NCBI GenBank assembly: GCA_021209875.1
Contig: JAGYVD010000005.1
Location: 2,232,001-2,296,000, forward strand
Direction: 5' to 3'
DNA: 64,000 nt
Source of the DNA: Rosellinia necatrix
Taxonomy: Eukaryota > Ascomycota > Sordariomycetes > Xylariales > Xylariaceae
Shown here: piece by piece, positions 1 to 11,208 of the stretch
How positions within the stretch are numbered: the first letter of the stretch is position 1
Layout of the letters: every line of letters starts with the position of its first letter
Position numbers and translations under genes: made by a program
The notes under the pieces: model-generated
Databases searched by the model: none
What the model saw: only the letters and a program-made list of their open reading frames with translations
What the model was told of the DNA's origin: nothing

Positions 1-633
1 TTCTGTACCACGGCCGGGCGGATGCTGATGTCGGGACTTGTGCACAACCTATCGACCACGTGGAGGTCCGTGTTGGAAATCCCCAACTGCCTGATGTGAT
101 GTGGCACGTAGGTCTCCAGGGTCTTCCAGACCCTGAGCAAGTCCGAGAAATGGTTGGAGGGTGGCGAGTGCAAAACGAGGCTGTCTATATAGGCATCGGC
201 CGAATCGGCGAACGTGAAGTGGCCCAGTGATGAAGACACGGAGGCGTGCACTTGCTCCTCCAGGGGTGCCTTCGGGTCATAGGGCATGTTGTTCACGTCC
301 TGCCCGCTGACGGGTGTGAATTTGGTCTGGATCTGAGGGCACGTCAGCATCTCATCTCGCCTTGCAGTGCCATCTCGCCTTGCAGCGACATCTCCCTTTG
401 CAGTGATGCGGGGGATGAGATGGAAATGAGCAACGCACAAAGAGATCTTCTCGTTTCACGAGACCCTTGGAGATGGCCTCCTTAATACCAGCGCCAACCA
501 GGGTCTCATTGTAGTGACGGGGTTGCGCGGCCGTGTCGATGCCTCGGAACCCTGCCCTCAACGCCTTCAAGACCAGGTCTCCTGTGGCCTCTTTCTTCCA
601 GGCCGTGCCGTATAGAAGCCTTGGCATAGCCAT
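1..633 (-). CDS. Aldo/keto reductase, 5' part (gene runs off the window)
   Basis: NAD(P)H-dependent reductase of the aldo/keto reductase superfamily, a TIM barrel that reduces carbonyl substrates; the real substrate is unknown. Exon 1 is 439-633 and exon 2 runs from 332 past base 1, so about 175 N-terminal residues are visible. The 106-nt intron (333-438) starts GTGCGT, has a CTGAC branch site and ends CCCTCAG; removing it joins EDLF to IQTKFTPVSG. Family signatures: GFRGIDTAAQPRHYNE (residues 28-43) carries the catalytic Asp33 and Tyr41, QTKF carries catalytic Lys69, IDSLVLHSP carries the active-site His, and QLGISN follows. The ATG at 633 opens directly into LLYGTAWK, the usual first strand. 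The intron holds three copies of an 18-bp unit. The C-terminal half lies outside the window, so completeness cannot be judged. Family assignment is secure; subfamily is not. Confidence 0.88.
360..417. repeat. 18-bp unit x3 inside the aldo/keto reductase intron
   Basis: On the + strand three consecutive copies of a CATCTCGCCTTGCAGTGM-like 18-bp unit fill the middle of the 106-nt intron. The third copy differs by a few bases. The length is a multiple of three, but the repeat lies outside the exons. Confidence 0.65.
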
Positions 634-2513
634 GTTGGTGCTTTGGGCTCTGGGCTCCGGGCTCTGGGAATCTAGGGGCTGCTCACAATCGTATGATGGC
701 TGTATTACAGTTCGATAAGACTACATATCTTTCTTCTTCCTAGGTATTTTCTTGTTAGCGCCGTAAGAGGAAGGTCTCTCGAGACCTCGGGGTCGTAGTG
801 TCACGAAATTCGTCACCACGCATGTCATTTTGAACCTTCACGATGGCCCCTCCGATCGATGAAAATGCGTCCTGATGTGATTATTCGCTTATCGGGTTAT
901 TTCTATAATAGATAAGTTAGCTATCTGACCTCAAGAGGGAGGTACATCCGTCCTACTACACCACCTACCCCAGACAATTTCCCTTATACTGCCTACCTTA
1001 CCTAGGCGCCTACCTATGGGTACTTGTAGATACGTTATGTATCGTACCTACATCCACAAGGTTACGTTTCTGACTCGTGTGGTAGTCCCCCCATCAAGCT
1101 CCCCCCGGACTGGAGAACTCGACCCCTTCTGCTACCTGGTGCTTACAGATCGGATCATGGATCAATGATTCTCGGGTGGGCAGCATCCAAGCGGATAAGA
1201 CCCTCTACCCCCCACCTTCCCCATCCCCCTTGTATGTTCTTGCTGTCAGTCAGAACCTGGACTTATATCAGATCATGATATCGGCCTGGCTAAAGCGAGC
1301 GTTGCCGACGCCGGGCCTTGATTCCTGCCAGATAATCCTCAAAAGCCGCTGTTGCATTGGCGAAACAGCAAATCTTTGATCAACCTTGCTGGCGGCTCCT
1401 TGGTCAATGCCTCCCACCCCCCCTTTTCCTAAGCCCCTTCGGCTAATCGTTTCATGCTGATGAACACCTCTCCCGAACCACGATGCGCCAAGACTTGGTC
1501 AGAACTTGACCTACGCATACCGCACTTGTACGACGAACGGTCTACCGGATATAAAGTCTATTTACGGCAGTATATACATATGTACGTATGTGCATATGTA
1601 CGTATGTGCGTATGTGCGTATGCGCGTATGTGTGTACGTACGTATGTATGTATATACTTATGTATGTACTGTGAAAATGCATCCTCTAGTTACCCACAGG
1701 CGACCGACGAGCATCTCACGGACCCATCCACAACTACCAGGTAGGTAGTTAAACGTAGATGTTGGCTCCCTTTGAACCCCTCATCGCAAATATTGTTACC
1801 GCATGCGAGCTACCTACCCACTACCTACCCACTACCTACCCGCTACCTACCCAACTAGCTCTCAAAAGCAAAGACTACCTAGGTGCAAAATGCGCGCGCA
1901 CATACACGAGACCTACTTACACTACCTCCTACTTGTACCTAGGTAAGATAGAGTTTGGATATCTACCTGCAGCGGGTCCTGGGACCGTTAGGAGCCCACT
2001 GAGGAATTACTAATAATAGTTATTAATAACGTGCTAATCCTCTAAAAACAGTAAGCTCTCTAGAGCCTTTCTAGGCTTGATTAAGGGAGCCACATACTTG
2101 TAGTGTTCTCCCTACCTGGGTAGCCTCACAGTTTCGGGGCCCAATTCGTCCCAGAATGAGTTGCTAGTGGGAATACGACAGTAGAGGATCGCATACCTGG
2201 TCTAGATAGTGCGAATGCTAGGGATGTACTTGTAGTGACTACCTAGGTAGTTGTAGAGTAGATAGGCAAATTAGATAGATATTCGTATAGATATCATCAC
2301 TAACTAGGTAGTTAGTTAGTATGCAGAACCGTTTTTACCCCGCCTTCTCGATATATCATCGAGCCGACAATATCCAAGCTCTTCTCACGACCTCTTCTCT
2401 TTCCCGTTGGCCAATTGACTCGTGCCACCAATTCCAACGTGAAGCGTCGAACCTGACAATCCGACTTCGTCGATCCCATATCATCCATCACCACAACAAG
2501 AAGAATCCTCAGC
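634..2513. other. Intergenic region, repeat-rich, no gene seen
   Basis: Divergent promoter interval between the aldo/keto reductase (-) and the dehydrogenase (+). Short open frames here show no family motif. It contains an alternating TATG/TACG tract (about 1571-1669), four copies of an 11-bp CTACCTACCCA unit (about 1810-1853) and several TACCTAGGTA-type motifs around 1880-1945 and 2240-2320. Confidence 0.6.
1571..1669. repeat. Alternating purine/pyrimidine TATG/TACG tract
   Basis: About 100 bp of nearly perfect alternating purine-pyrimidine sequence made of TATG, TACG and TGCG steps. It is a low-complexity array that could adopt Z-DNA; that is inference from the alternation only. Open frames across it are repeat translations. 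Confidence 0.7.
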
Positions 2514-4058
2514 ATGGCGCAATCACCACATACCGTCCGGTGGGGTATCCTGGCCACGGGGTTCATCGCACAGAGTAAGTCCAGCCCGTTAGCATCATTT
2601 CGAGAGCATCATTCCGGCAGCAAATCATTCCGACGGTATCATTTCGACAGCACCGTTCTTGAGAGCTTCCGTGCCACGCCCCTTCCACCACCACCACTAC
2701 CTCCTTCACTACCTCCTCCTCTACCTCCTCCTCCTCTACCTCCTCCTCCTCTACCTCCTCCTCCTCCTCCTCCTCCTCCTCCTCCTCCTCTTCTTCTTCT
2801 TCTGTCTATCTATCCACGCTAACTGAGAGCCTTTGTTCATCACCGCAGTGTTCGTCCGCGACCTCCTGTGCAACCCAGCGACTCGTGACGTCACCGACGT
2901 AGCGCACAAGGTGGTGGCGGTGGCCTCGTCGCGCTCGCGTGACAGCGCGGCGGCCTTCATCGAGAAGGTGAACCTGGCGCCCGAGGGCGTTAGTCTCTAC
3001 GGCTCGTATGACGAGCTCGTCAACGACCCGAACGTCGACTGCGTCTACGTCGCCACCCCGCACAGCCACCACTTCCAGAACGCCATGCTCGCCCTCCAAG
3101 CCGGCAAGAACGTCCTGTGCGAGAAGGCCTTCACTGTGACTGCCGCCCAGGCCCGTAAGCTCGCCGACACGGCCCGTGAGAAGGGTGTCTTCCTTATGGA
3201 GGCCGTCTGGACCCGCCACTTCCCTCTCAGCATCAAGATTCGCGAGCTCGTCAAGTCGGGCGCCATCGGCACTGTCTACAGAGTCATCGGTGAGTCGACC
3301 TCTCCCCCCCTTCTCCCCACACCCAAGAAGGACCGTTCTTCTTCTTTCTTCTTTTTAATACTAACATTGCTATTACAGCCGATAACTCCGTCGGTAACGA
3401 CGGGCCCGACGGCAGCCTGACCTTCCCAGACGAGAACCGCATGGTGAACGTCGACCTGGCGGGTGGTGCCCTGCTAGACCTAGGCATCTACTCGCTCACT
3501 TGGCTGTTCCAGATCCTATACCACCTGCAGCCCGAGGCGGACAAGGAAGCGCCGCGGACGCTGGCGGCAGTGCAGCAGTACAAGACAGGCGCGGACGAGT
3601 CGACGAGCATCCTCGTGCAGTTCCCGAAGCACGGGAGCACAGGCGTCGCGCTAACCTCGCTCCGCATCGCCACTAACACGGATGGTAAGAACGGCGGCGG
3701 CCCCGCCATCAAGATCCAGGGCACGCTGGGTGAGATCCAGGTCACAGGCCCGGCCTACCGCCCGACACAGTATCGCATCGTCCGGAAGGACGGCGACGGC
3801 ACCGCCGAGGTTGTTGAATGTCCCATCCCTATTGACCGCGAGCGCCGCTTCGGCATGGGCATGTTCTGGGAGGCCGACGAGGTTGCCCGCTGTCTCCGCG
3901 ACGGCAAAAAGGAGAGCCCTGTTCTCCCGCTATCAGAGAGCATTGTCATCATGGAGGTCATGGAGGAGGCTCTGAAGCAGGGCAACGTCAAGTACCCCGA
4001 CCTCATCACTACCGACGTCTTCGACCCCCAGAGCCCGCTGAACACGGGTGCCCGGTAA
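2514..4058 (+). CDS. Gfo/Idh/MocA oxidoreductase (dihydrodiol / D-xylose 1-dehydrogenase type)
   Basis: NADP-dependent cytosolic dehydrogenase of the Gfo/Idh/MocA family. The closest recognised types are trans-1,2-dihydrobenzene-1,2-diol dehydrogenase and fungal D-xylose 1-dehydrogenase. Exons 2514-2574, 2849-3289 and 3379-4058 give 393 residues; all junctions keep frame and use GT-AG. Domain order: Rossmann fold with WGILATGFIAQ (residues 10-20), VYVATPHSHH, then NVLCEKAFTVTAAQA with the EK motif at 112-113 (the family EKP is here EKA), LMEAVWTRHFP, and the C-terminal substrate domain starting near GGALLDLGIYSL. The first exon is only 61 nt and ends inside the codon for Met21. Intron 1 (274 nt) contains a long CCT-rich tract. 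The start ATG is the only one that leads directly into the nucleotide-binding loop. Exact substrate is inferred from family only. Confidence 0.9.
2697..2803. repeat. CCT/CTT microsatellite in dehydrogenase intron 1
   Basis: Pyrimidine-only triplet array (CCT, then CTT) occupying the second half of intron 1, ending 45 nt before the 3' splice site at 2848. The long proline and arginine runs in open frames here are repeat artefacts. Confidence 0.85.
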
Positions 4059-4678
4059 GCTAGATGACGTGGTTCGGAAGAAGAGCGTGGCTCTACTCCG
4101 CTATTTTGCATATACATATATGCAGGAGGGGGGAAAGGCGCTGTTCATGGAAAACTCGCATGTAATATTGCTGTGTCAATTGTTGCGGCCAACTTCATAT
4201 TATAGCACATAGCACACAGCACATAAAGAGGCAAATCACAACTAAATTGTTGGTAAAGCATATTTGTCAAGATTGTCGAGCGTCGGCACATACACATATT
4301 CGACAGATTGCGCGACACTGTGCGTACCCTATTCCAATGGCCGAGTCGTTCGAACCGGATAACAAACCATGATAGTAATGCTCGGGTAAGGTTGAGGATT
4401 ATAGTTTGCCATGCACCGATGACCTCCGTAGCTGAACTGGCGGGAATATTTCGATTGCACAAAAGGAACTGGGATGAAACTCACCATAAGATTGAAGATG
4501 TGCGCTAACTTAGACAGCATTTAGAAGGCTTAGTCTTTTATTTGGACGCGTATAACGAGGCAGCCATGATTCGTGCCTGACGAACACGAATTCCTACGAA
4601 TCGGCCGCCAACGAAGTATTATCCACTATTATCTCAAGCCATGCCGCGAGATATCGTATTGATACAACTTTCCTGACC
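4059..4678. other. Convergent 3' intergenic region
   Basis: The dehydrogenase (+) and the methyltransferase (-) end toward each other across 620 bp. AT-rich; no gene or structured repeat seen. It presumably holds both 3' UTRs. Confidence 0.6.
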
Positions 4679-5827
4679 CTACGCTTTTTCAAAGCACATG
4701 ATGGCGTATCGGAAAGTCCCGTTAGCATAGCCTCGCCGCATTGCGCGGAAAGCCTGCAGAAAGGCGAGACCATCTCGCCCCTGAGAAATGGCAAACAGCC
4801 ATAAGGATGGTGACGAGACCAACTCCCAAGAAATATCCCTGACCAGAGTCAGCAAGCCGAAGCCGGGGAGCTTGACAACATAAAGATTAGAGGATACGCA
4901 CCAAGTTTTAGCGACATCGCTGCTGATGTCGATCGGGCCCTGTCTAACTTTGAGCCCGGCATCTCGGGCCATCTCAACGTATTGATCTGCCGTGCAAAGT
5001 TGCGGAAGTAACATCCCGTCCTCGATAGGCTGAATTTCGTCCTTCTCCTGCTCGGGTGACAGGTCCGGTGCCTTAAACCAGTCTGCAATCACGAGGCGTG
5101 AGGGCCCACTGGACAGCAGCAATGCGGACGCGGACCGGAAGAACAACGGTTTGTCGGGGAAGTGAGATAGCGCCTCGGAGATCCAGACAGCGTCGAAATG
5201 CGTGGCGGGTTTGCCCGCAGAGGAGAAGTGCTCCAGCATTTTCTCCGCGTCGAGCTCGATGAAACGACAGCTACCCCCCGATGAATATTCACCCACCCCC
5301 CCATCCGGAGCCGGAGACGGAGATGCGCCGGCGCCGCTCGCCATCGACGAAACCTCGGCTCGAGTGAGCTTCCTCGCCAGCTCAACCTGACGTCCGCTGA
5401 TGGTAAGGCCCGTCACGCTGCACGCGTGTTCCTTGGCCAGGAAGCGCGAAGTGCCGCCGATCCCGCACCCGACGTCTAGAACGTTGGCCCCTTGGGGGAG
5501 GCCTGAGATTTCTAGCAGATACTTTATCAAGTTCACCTGCGCCTCCTCCTTAGTTTCCGTGGGGGATTTGAAATAGCCGTGGTGAATATGCTGGCCCCTA
5601 CGAATAATGCGTTTTAGCGACATGATTGGGGAAAGGAGGAGGATGGAAATAGCAACCAGCCATCATGAACATCACAAGAAGCCTCCATACCAGAGAGAGT
5701 AGTAGTAGTCAGAGGCAATCTCATAATGTTCCTTGATTCTCGCTTTCAATGAAGTAGACGACTCGTGCACCTCATATTTGGGTATCTCGTGTGCGTCACC
5801 CGGGTGCGTCTCAACGGTTGCAGCCAT
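4679..5827 (-). CDS. SAM-dependent methyltransferase (tocopherol/small-molecule methyltransferase-like)
   Basis: Class I S-adenosylmethionine-dependent methyltransferase, probably acting on a small molecule. Three exons: 5691-5827, 4902-5597 and 4679-4838, giving 330 residues. Splicing intron 1 (5598-5690) joins SLW to GQHIHHGYF, producing the WGxHIHHGY motif typical of tocopherol and N-methyltransferase-type enzymes. Motif I is VLDVGCGIGG (residues 85-94), followed by VTGLTISGRQV. Intron 2 (4839-4901, 63 nt) is in frame and stop-free, so an open frame reads through it. It has GTGCGT, a CTGAC branch site and CAG; removal joins DVAKTW to DISWELV, the expected continuation. The ATG at 5827 is upstream of the ATG at 5623, which lies inside intron 1 and would delete the N-terminal helix. 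No biosynthetic cluster partner is evident next door. Substrate unknown. Confidence 0.86.
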
Positions 5828-6468
5828 ATTGTTTCAATACAATTCGATGGGTAGGTAGGTAGGTCAATGAGTATACAATGAATATGTGGTTATTAGTATG
5901 ATGGTAATAAAAAGAAACACAATAGAGATCACGTCGCCGTGCCACGATACGTTTATTGATGTTTATTGATGAGTTTAGCCTCACTTGCCCCATATTGGGT
6001 AATTGATACTACCCTAACATACCTAATCTTAGGTAGGCTAGGTAGTTTCACCCAGGTTTGAGTTTTGCGTCGCATCTTGGCTGGTCTGCAATGCTCTGCA
6101 TGCTCCCTTTCATTGTTATGGCCGATTGGTACCTAACTCCCTAAGTTGTTGTTCTTGTTTTATACCCTGGCACTCCAACTGTTAGTTACCTATGGTTTAC
6201 CAAAGTGCTCCAGCGCGCGCGGGGTCTGTGCGGGGAAAATATGTCCATAGGACGCGGGTAAAAACGGGGAGAGGAGTGCCAATGTATCGATGACGTCACC
6301 ACTGGCTAGGCAACAACACAAATAATCAACAAAAGCCTACAGAAGTCTGCTCACTTTCTCACATTTCAACTTCTTGAAAATCGCTTAACTATCAGTCTAT
6401 GATTACAAGCTAAACTCTATATACATCAATCACTTCAACAATCGCAAACGGGCGAATACAAACCCACG
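5828..6468. other. Divergent promoter region, methyltransferase / PLDc_N gene
   Basis: 641 bp shared by two divergently oriented genes. Contains GGTA repeats near 5848-5862, a TACCTAATCTTAGGTAGG stretch near 6020-6045 and a CRE-type palindrome at 6291-6298. No additional gene seen. Confidence 0.6.
6291..6298. promoter_or_regulatory. CRE-type palindrome TGACGTCA
   Basis: A perfect 8-bp TGACGTCA, the consensus for ATF/CREB-type bZIP factors, lies 171 bp upstream of the PLDc_N gene start. Function is inferred from consensus and position only. Confidence 0.4.
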
Positions 6469-6833
6469 ATGCTTCATCACGTCTTCTACTTCCTTCTCCA
6501 GCTCTGTCTGGCTACCTGGGTTTTCGCGGCCCCCATCGCCGATGATGTCGTGGATATCGCCAGTAAACCGTGGCATTACGGGGCTGGGGGTGGAATCGTC
6601 GGCTTTATTGTCTTGGTGTTAGATCTAATCGTGTTCAGTGCGTCCACATCGTCTCACCTATCTAGACATCCCTGCTAACAATGATGGCAGTCGAGGTCCT
6701 GAAGTCGAACCGGTCTACTCCCGATAAACTGATATGGTGTCTTGTGGTGTTCCTATTCCCAATCGTCGGTATGGTCGTATACTTCTTGTTCTCCAACCGG
6801 AAAGCCCACAATACCTACGAGCCACTGCCATGA
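6469..6833 (+). CDS. Small PLDc_N-domain membrane protein with signal peptide
   Basis: 103-residue protein from exons 6469-6637 and 6691-6833; the 53-nt intron is GTGCGT...GGCAG. The N-terminus is a hydrophobic signal-like segment (residues 1-20, ending VFA before APIADD). After a short polar stretch come two transmembrane helices, around GGGIVGFIVLVLDLIVFIEV and IWCLVVFLFPIVGMVVYFLF, and a short basic tail. The join creates IVFIEVLKSNRSTPDKLIW, which matches the phospholipase D / cardiolipin synthase N-terminal module: conserved Glu, KL-W, and FP-G in the second helix. Unlike cardiolipin synthase there is no HKD catalytic domain, so this is a stand-alone membrane module. Such small proteins occur in ascomycetes without an assigned role; no enzymatic function should be assumed. 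Confidence 0.82.
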
Positions 6834-8346
6834 AATAATTGGAACCTGGAGTCCATGGCCGAGCCATTATTAAAGAACCAGCTGGGACGATCTACTGCCA
6901 AAGATGCCCCACCAGGATTTCCACGAACTTCTCTCCTTGCGCAGCGATCGAACTAGACTCGGTAGCTAGAAGCGATGATAAATACAACGAAGTTGAAAAC
7001 TCTTACAAACTTGGCTAGTAAGTTGTAAGCATGGTAGTACCAAATAAAATATGCAATTAAATTATACCATTGGGCCAGCGCTAGTCGTAATCTCAATATG
7101 CGTGGGGTTGATTTAAGTAACACATAAACGTCACAAGGGGACAGACACCGCGGGGTACGTAGGGAATGTCGCGAGGTAGCAAGGGGTAAGATGATCTATA
7201 CTCAACCACCCAGTAAGTTGATCTTTGCAGGCCTCGGACTGCCCAGATCTTATCCAGACGCGTAGCACCAGTTCATGAATCATAGGTATATCCAACCCAG
7301 TTAAAAGTCGCGGAACCCTGGCACCACGTGTTCTCGCTAACGCTCCGCTTGATAGTTCAGCTCTTACCCAGATCTCAGATGAATCCCAGCCTTCTGGTAG
7401 CAATTATGATATTCTGTCGATCTGTAACTGTGTAGATGGTCCTCAAGCTATTACATTGATTTACGAAGGCGCGGGGTTTGTTCTAAAGGAGCTGTGTTAG
7501 CTGGAACCTAACCTAGTCTTCCTGTGGCTCTGCGTCGCACGGAAGTACAAGATGGTGCATCCTTAGACTCCGTCTTGATATTAGAGTATTCCTATTAAAG
7601 GGAAGCCTGGCTGTTTCGGGGGCTTGATAGAAGTGACTTAACTCGCAATTAGAAAAGGTGCTTTTGGAGTACATCCCGGCCTAGAGCCTGAGGACGATTT
7701 AAAAGCATGTCCTGTAGCGAGTGGGATGGGAAATAGTGAGGCTCATGCTCGCTCTTTCCATGTTGGCCCTGATGGCCTAGACTTCTGGGGTTTCGAAACC
7801 CTTGTCGTCTCTGCCCTTAACTTACGATTCAGGGTCTATCCCCTTCGAGCCCTCCTTCGCTCACCTTAAGGATCGTTCCATCCCCAAATCTCTAGACTCT
7901 ATCTATACCTATTGCATTTTGCCCTACGCCCACACCGCCCAGGACATGATTATATTGCAGCCTGCATTTGTCGCGCACTGCTTATTCCCTACCGCGCGCA
8001 AGCGAACGATGACGCTGCCCGCGGGCTAACGGATGCACCAGTCCTCCCATGCGTTGCGCGTTCGCGAGCTTGTCGGGGCTTTTGTTGGATATTATCAGAC
8101 CACGTATCGCACAAAGGCCAGTCATACATTTCCTTGGCGGACAATGGGGTTGATATTTGTGATGCGACTCTCAATGCGATGGTGGTTTATGGTTGTAGTT
8201 GCATTGAGCCGTGCGGTTGTACTGCATCACGACCGATTCTAGGCCGAAGGGAATCGACGGGGCGTAGTAGGAGTGTGCATAGGAAACGTTGAAGCAACAC
8301 TGCTAAGATCTAATAGGACGAAGATATAAGCCTCGTCAGCATGGTC

Positions 8347-8380
8347 GACCTACCTACCTACCTAGGTAGGTAGGTAGGTC
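8347..8380. repeat. 34-bp perfect TACC/GGTA palindrome
   Basis: Each half is GACC followed by TACC-type tetranucleotides, meeting at CCTAGG, so the two strands are identical over 34 bases. It can form a hairpin with almost no loop. Confidence 0.85.
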
Positions 8381-8816
8381 ACCTAGACTAGACGTTAATA
8401 TTACTACTACTACTACTACTAGGTAGGTAGTTCTGGCTGGCACACTACAATACAACCCCGCACGCCGGTCCTCGGTACTCAATAACCTACCTAGGTAGTT
8501 AGAGGTAGGTAGGTAGGTAGGTGGGTACTTACTGATTGCCCCGGCCGTGGTAAGCACTCTTATTCCCGGCGCAATGGCCGTGGGTCTAGTAGAGAAAGTA
8601 GCCATTCCGCATCTCCACGGCGCACAGCCACCGCAAGGCCGTCCCTACCGCGATACTTGCGTTCAATTCGTCGCTCATAGCCACCGACGGGGTATTTATC
8701 ATGCGTATAATGCACGGTGTCGACGAAATACGATAGAGACACCGGGTAAACTGAGTCCTACAGCTCGAGGGTGCCGTCGTCCCAGGCGAGACGCCCTGCT
8801 CGGCTTGGCCTGAGGG

Positions 8817-8824
8817 TGACGTCA
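8817..8824. promoter_or_regulatory. CRE-type palindrome TGACGTCA
   Basis: Consensus bZIP site inside the gene-empty interval, followed by CGTACG. No neighbouring gene start within 2 kb, so regulatory meaning is doubtful. Confidence 0.2.
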
Positions 8825-10411
8825 CGTACGCTTCAACCATTTTCATATAATATATTAGATTGTTGGAGAGGGACATCCTAAGCCATAGAAGAGACACATC
8901 CCTGCACATATAACTACTCGCTGTTGCGCTGTGGATAGGTATGGTGCACAGGTTCACCGGGCTTGGTCGGGGGCAGAGCCCGTCCGTGTGAGATCCTCAA
9001 CCATTAGTTATCTAACCTACACGTATAGGTCCTCATCTGCCGTAAGTACCCCAGGCTCCTCCACAGGGCGACAGTTGCTGGTCAGTGAATTTTGAATTTT
9101 TTTCAACTTCATTCTCAGTCCTTAGTATCACTGATGATTGGTCACCTCTCGCTAACTTTGTGTGACTAAGAATATACTTGGCGAACGTTGACTTACATAT
9201 GGATATCTATCACTAATATTCGTCAGATGCCGATGGCAAGGTCAGCTAAGCTGGCAGCAGTTCGTGCCGATGACCTAAACCTGTTGTGCTTAAGTAACTT
9301 AAGCTTTACCTAGCTTTAGGCTAGCTACCCGCATCCTGTTACCCCAGCCGAAGCCACTTAATATCGGTAGGTTACCTACCTGTGCATCCTACCCGTCCCG
9401 ACTGCCGGCGGCTGTTCCCCATAACTACCTAGTTACGTAGCGTAGCCTATTAATCGCCCTCAGTGCTTTAGGTAGTGTTCAGTTGTCTATGTATGCCAGG
9501 TTCGATTCACTGGGTCCGAAGCCATTTACGGCAAGTTGAACGGAGGGCTTAAACAATTGCCCTCAGCTCATGATAAGGCATGCGCGGCTGGAACGATATC
9601 CCTCAGGACTATCAAATCGCACACTCCGTCTTGAATGCCGCGCCGTGAATGACGTGAAGAAGAGATCATGAGCGTGATCGAAACACAGGGGTTACTAGGG
9701 TTAGGCCAAGTAACAAGCCAGGGGTCATGCGGCGCAACGACTTCTGTATTGTGTTTATCCATGTCGGCGTGTTTAGACTCGGCATTGCCCCGGAAGCTAT
9801 TTGAACTCTAGATGGTCAAATCTACGGCCCAGTAGCTCTCTAGGCGGCGCGTGATGGAATAATTTGTGCGCCATATGGGTTTGTTCGGTCAGCTAATTAA
9901 CCGAGCGGAGAGGCTTGGGCTAGAATCAGTATTTCCCATCACACGATCTCGCCCAGTCGTTATTATTAGTTGACATGTTTGTCGAATTCTCCAGACGGGT
10001 TAGATATTAGTCGTAGGCTGTGACGAATCCCAAATCCCAATGCAAAACCATGGCGGGGACTTCCGAGAGGGCCAAGGCAAAAGAACCATAGAGTATGCAC
10101 AACACATGACCAGCCGGAAGCCCCGGGTAGGTGCGGCAAGGCAAGGCTGGGGGCTTGATCCTACGGTTGCGTCACAATGCAGAATCCTCTGCAAATCCAT
10201 TGCCCACGCACATCAGAGCCTTGGGTCGAATATTCCTCGAGGGCACATAATTGGACTAAATCTAGCCAACATCCTGACTTGCTACAGAATAAACAGAACG
10301 CCTACTACACAGCGATGACAATGTACATGATATGAACCGCACACTGGTCGAGTGGGGATCTAATCCATAGATGTGTAGCGGAGGTATCTGCTAGTTGATT
10401 CGATACCTTAC

Positions 10412-10589
10412 GTAGGTAGGTATGTAGGTAGGTATGTAGGTAGGTATGTAGGTAGGTATGTAGGTAGGTATGTAGGTAGGTATGTAGGTAGGTATGTAGG
10501 TAGGTATGTAGGTAGGTATGTAGGTAGGTATGTAGGTAGGTATGTAGGTAGGTATGTAGGTAGGTATGTAGGTAGGTATGTAGGTAGGT
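10412..10589. repeat. 12-bp minisatellite, about 15 copies
   Basis: About 15 nearly perfect copies of TAGGTAGGTATG in tandem, a higher-order version of the GGTA tetranucleotide found all over the intergenic DNA. The tetrapeptide-repeat open frames across it (YLPT, YLHT) are artefacts. Confidence 0.93.
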
Positions 10590-11200
10590 TAAACAAATGC
10601 CGCCCCCGGTGGACTGCAGAAGCACCAAGTCCTCCGTGAGGTGCCCGACTATTGAGTTCGGTACGTACGTACGATTAATGGAGACAGAGAATAGGCATGA
10701 ATGGAATTGTTGCGGCGCGGAACCAATACGTATCGAGATCTCGTGATCAGATGATGAAAAATATGTGCGTGTGGAAATACAGTATTTTGACCCAGTACCT
10801 CGCGCATGTATTCATCCCCGCGTTCACTGACGGGAAGACCAAATTGAAGCACCTGCACGGCTTGGTAACCTACCTACCTACCCAAGTAGGCAATCCGGCA
10901 GTCAACAGCCGCCAACTACCATAAAGCTAAGCTGCACTGGGCGGCCAACACAACGTGCCATCGAACAATTGCGGGTAAGGTAGTCGCACTGTAGCAACCA
11001 CCCTGATGCGGCGTGCTTTAGCAAAGACGTACTTACCTAGGTAGGTAGGCACCCATCTACGTCACATAGCTACCTAGGTATCTTCCTTCCTGCCTTCTTG
11101 CTTTGTGTGCCTTATGTCTCCCACCTTTCCATTGGACAGCCTAGAGATATGTTTCACGAAGGAGGCGATATTCCCTTCAACGTCTTATATCATCGTAGGA

Positions 11201-11208
11201 TGACGTCA
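11201..11208. promoter_or_regulatory. CRE-type palindrome TGACGTCA upstream of the transporter
   Basis: Consensus bZIP site about 710 bp upstream of the transporter start. Regulation is a guess from position. Confidence 0.25.

Noticed and set aside
7912..8292. 126-codon + strand frame with several cysteines
   Set aside because: The cysteines are not in a recognised spacing and there is no signal peptide or exon partner.
10305..10628. 107-codon frame with YLHT repeats
   Set aside because: Translation of the 12-bp minisatellite only; no flanking coding signal.
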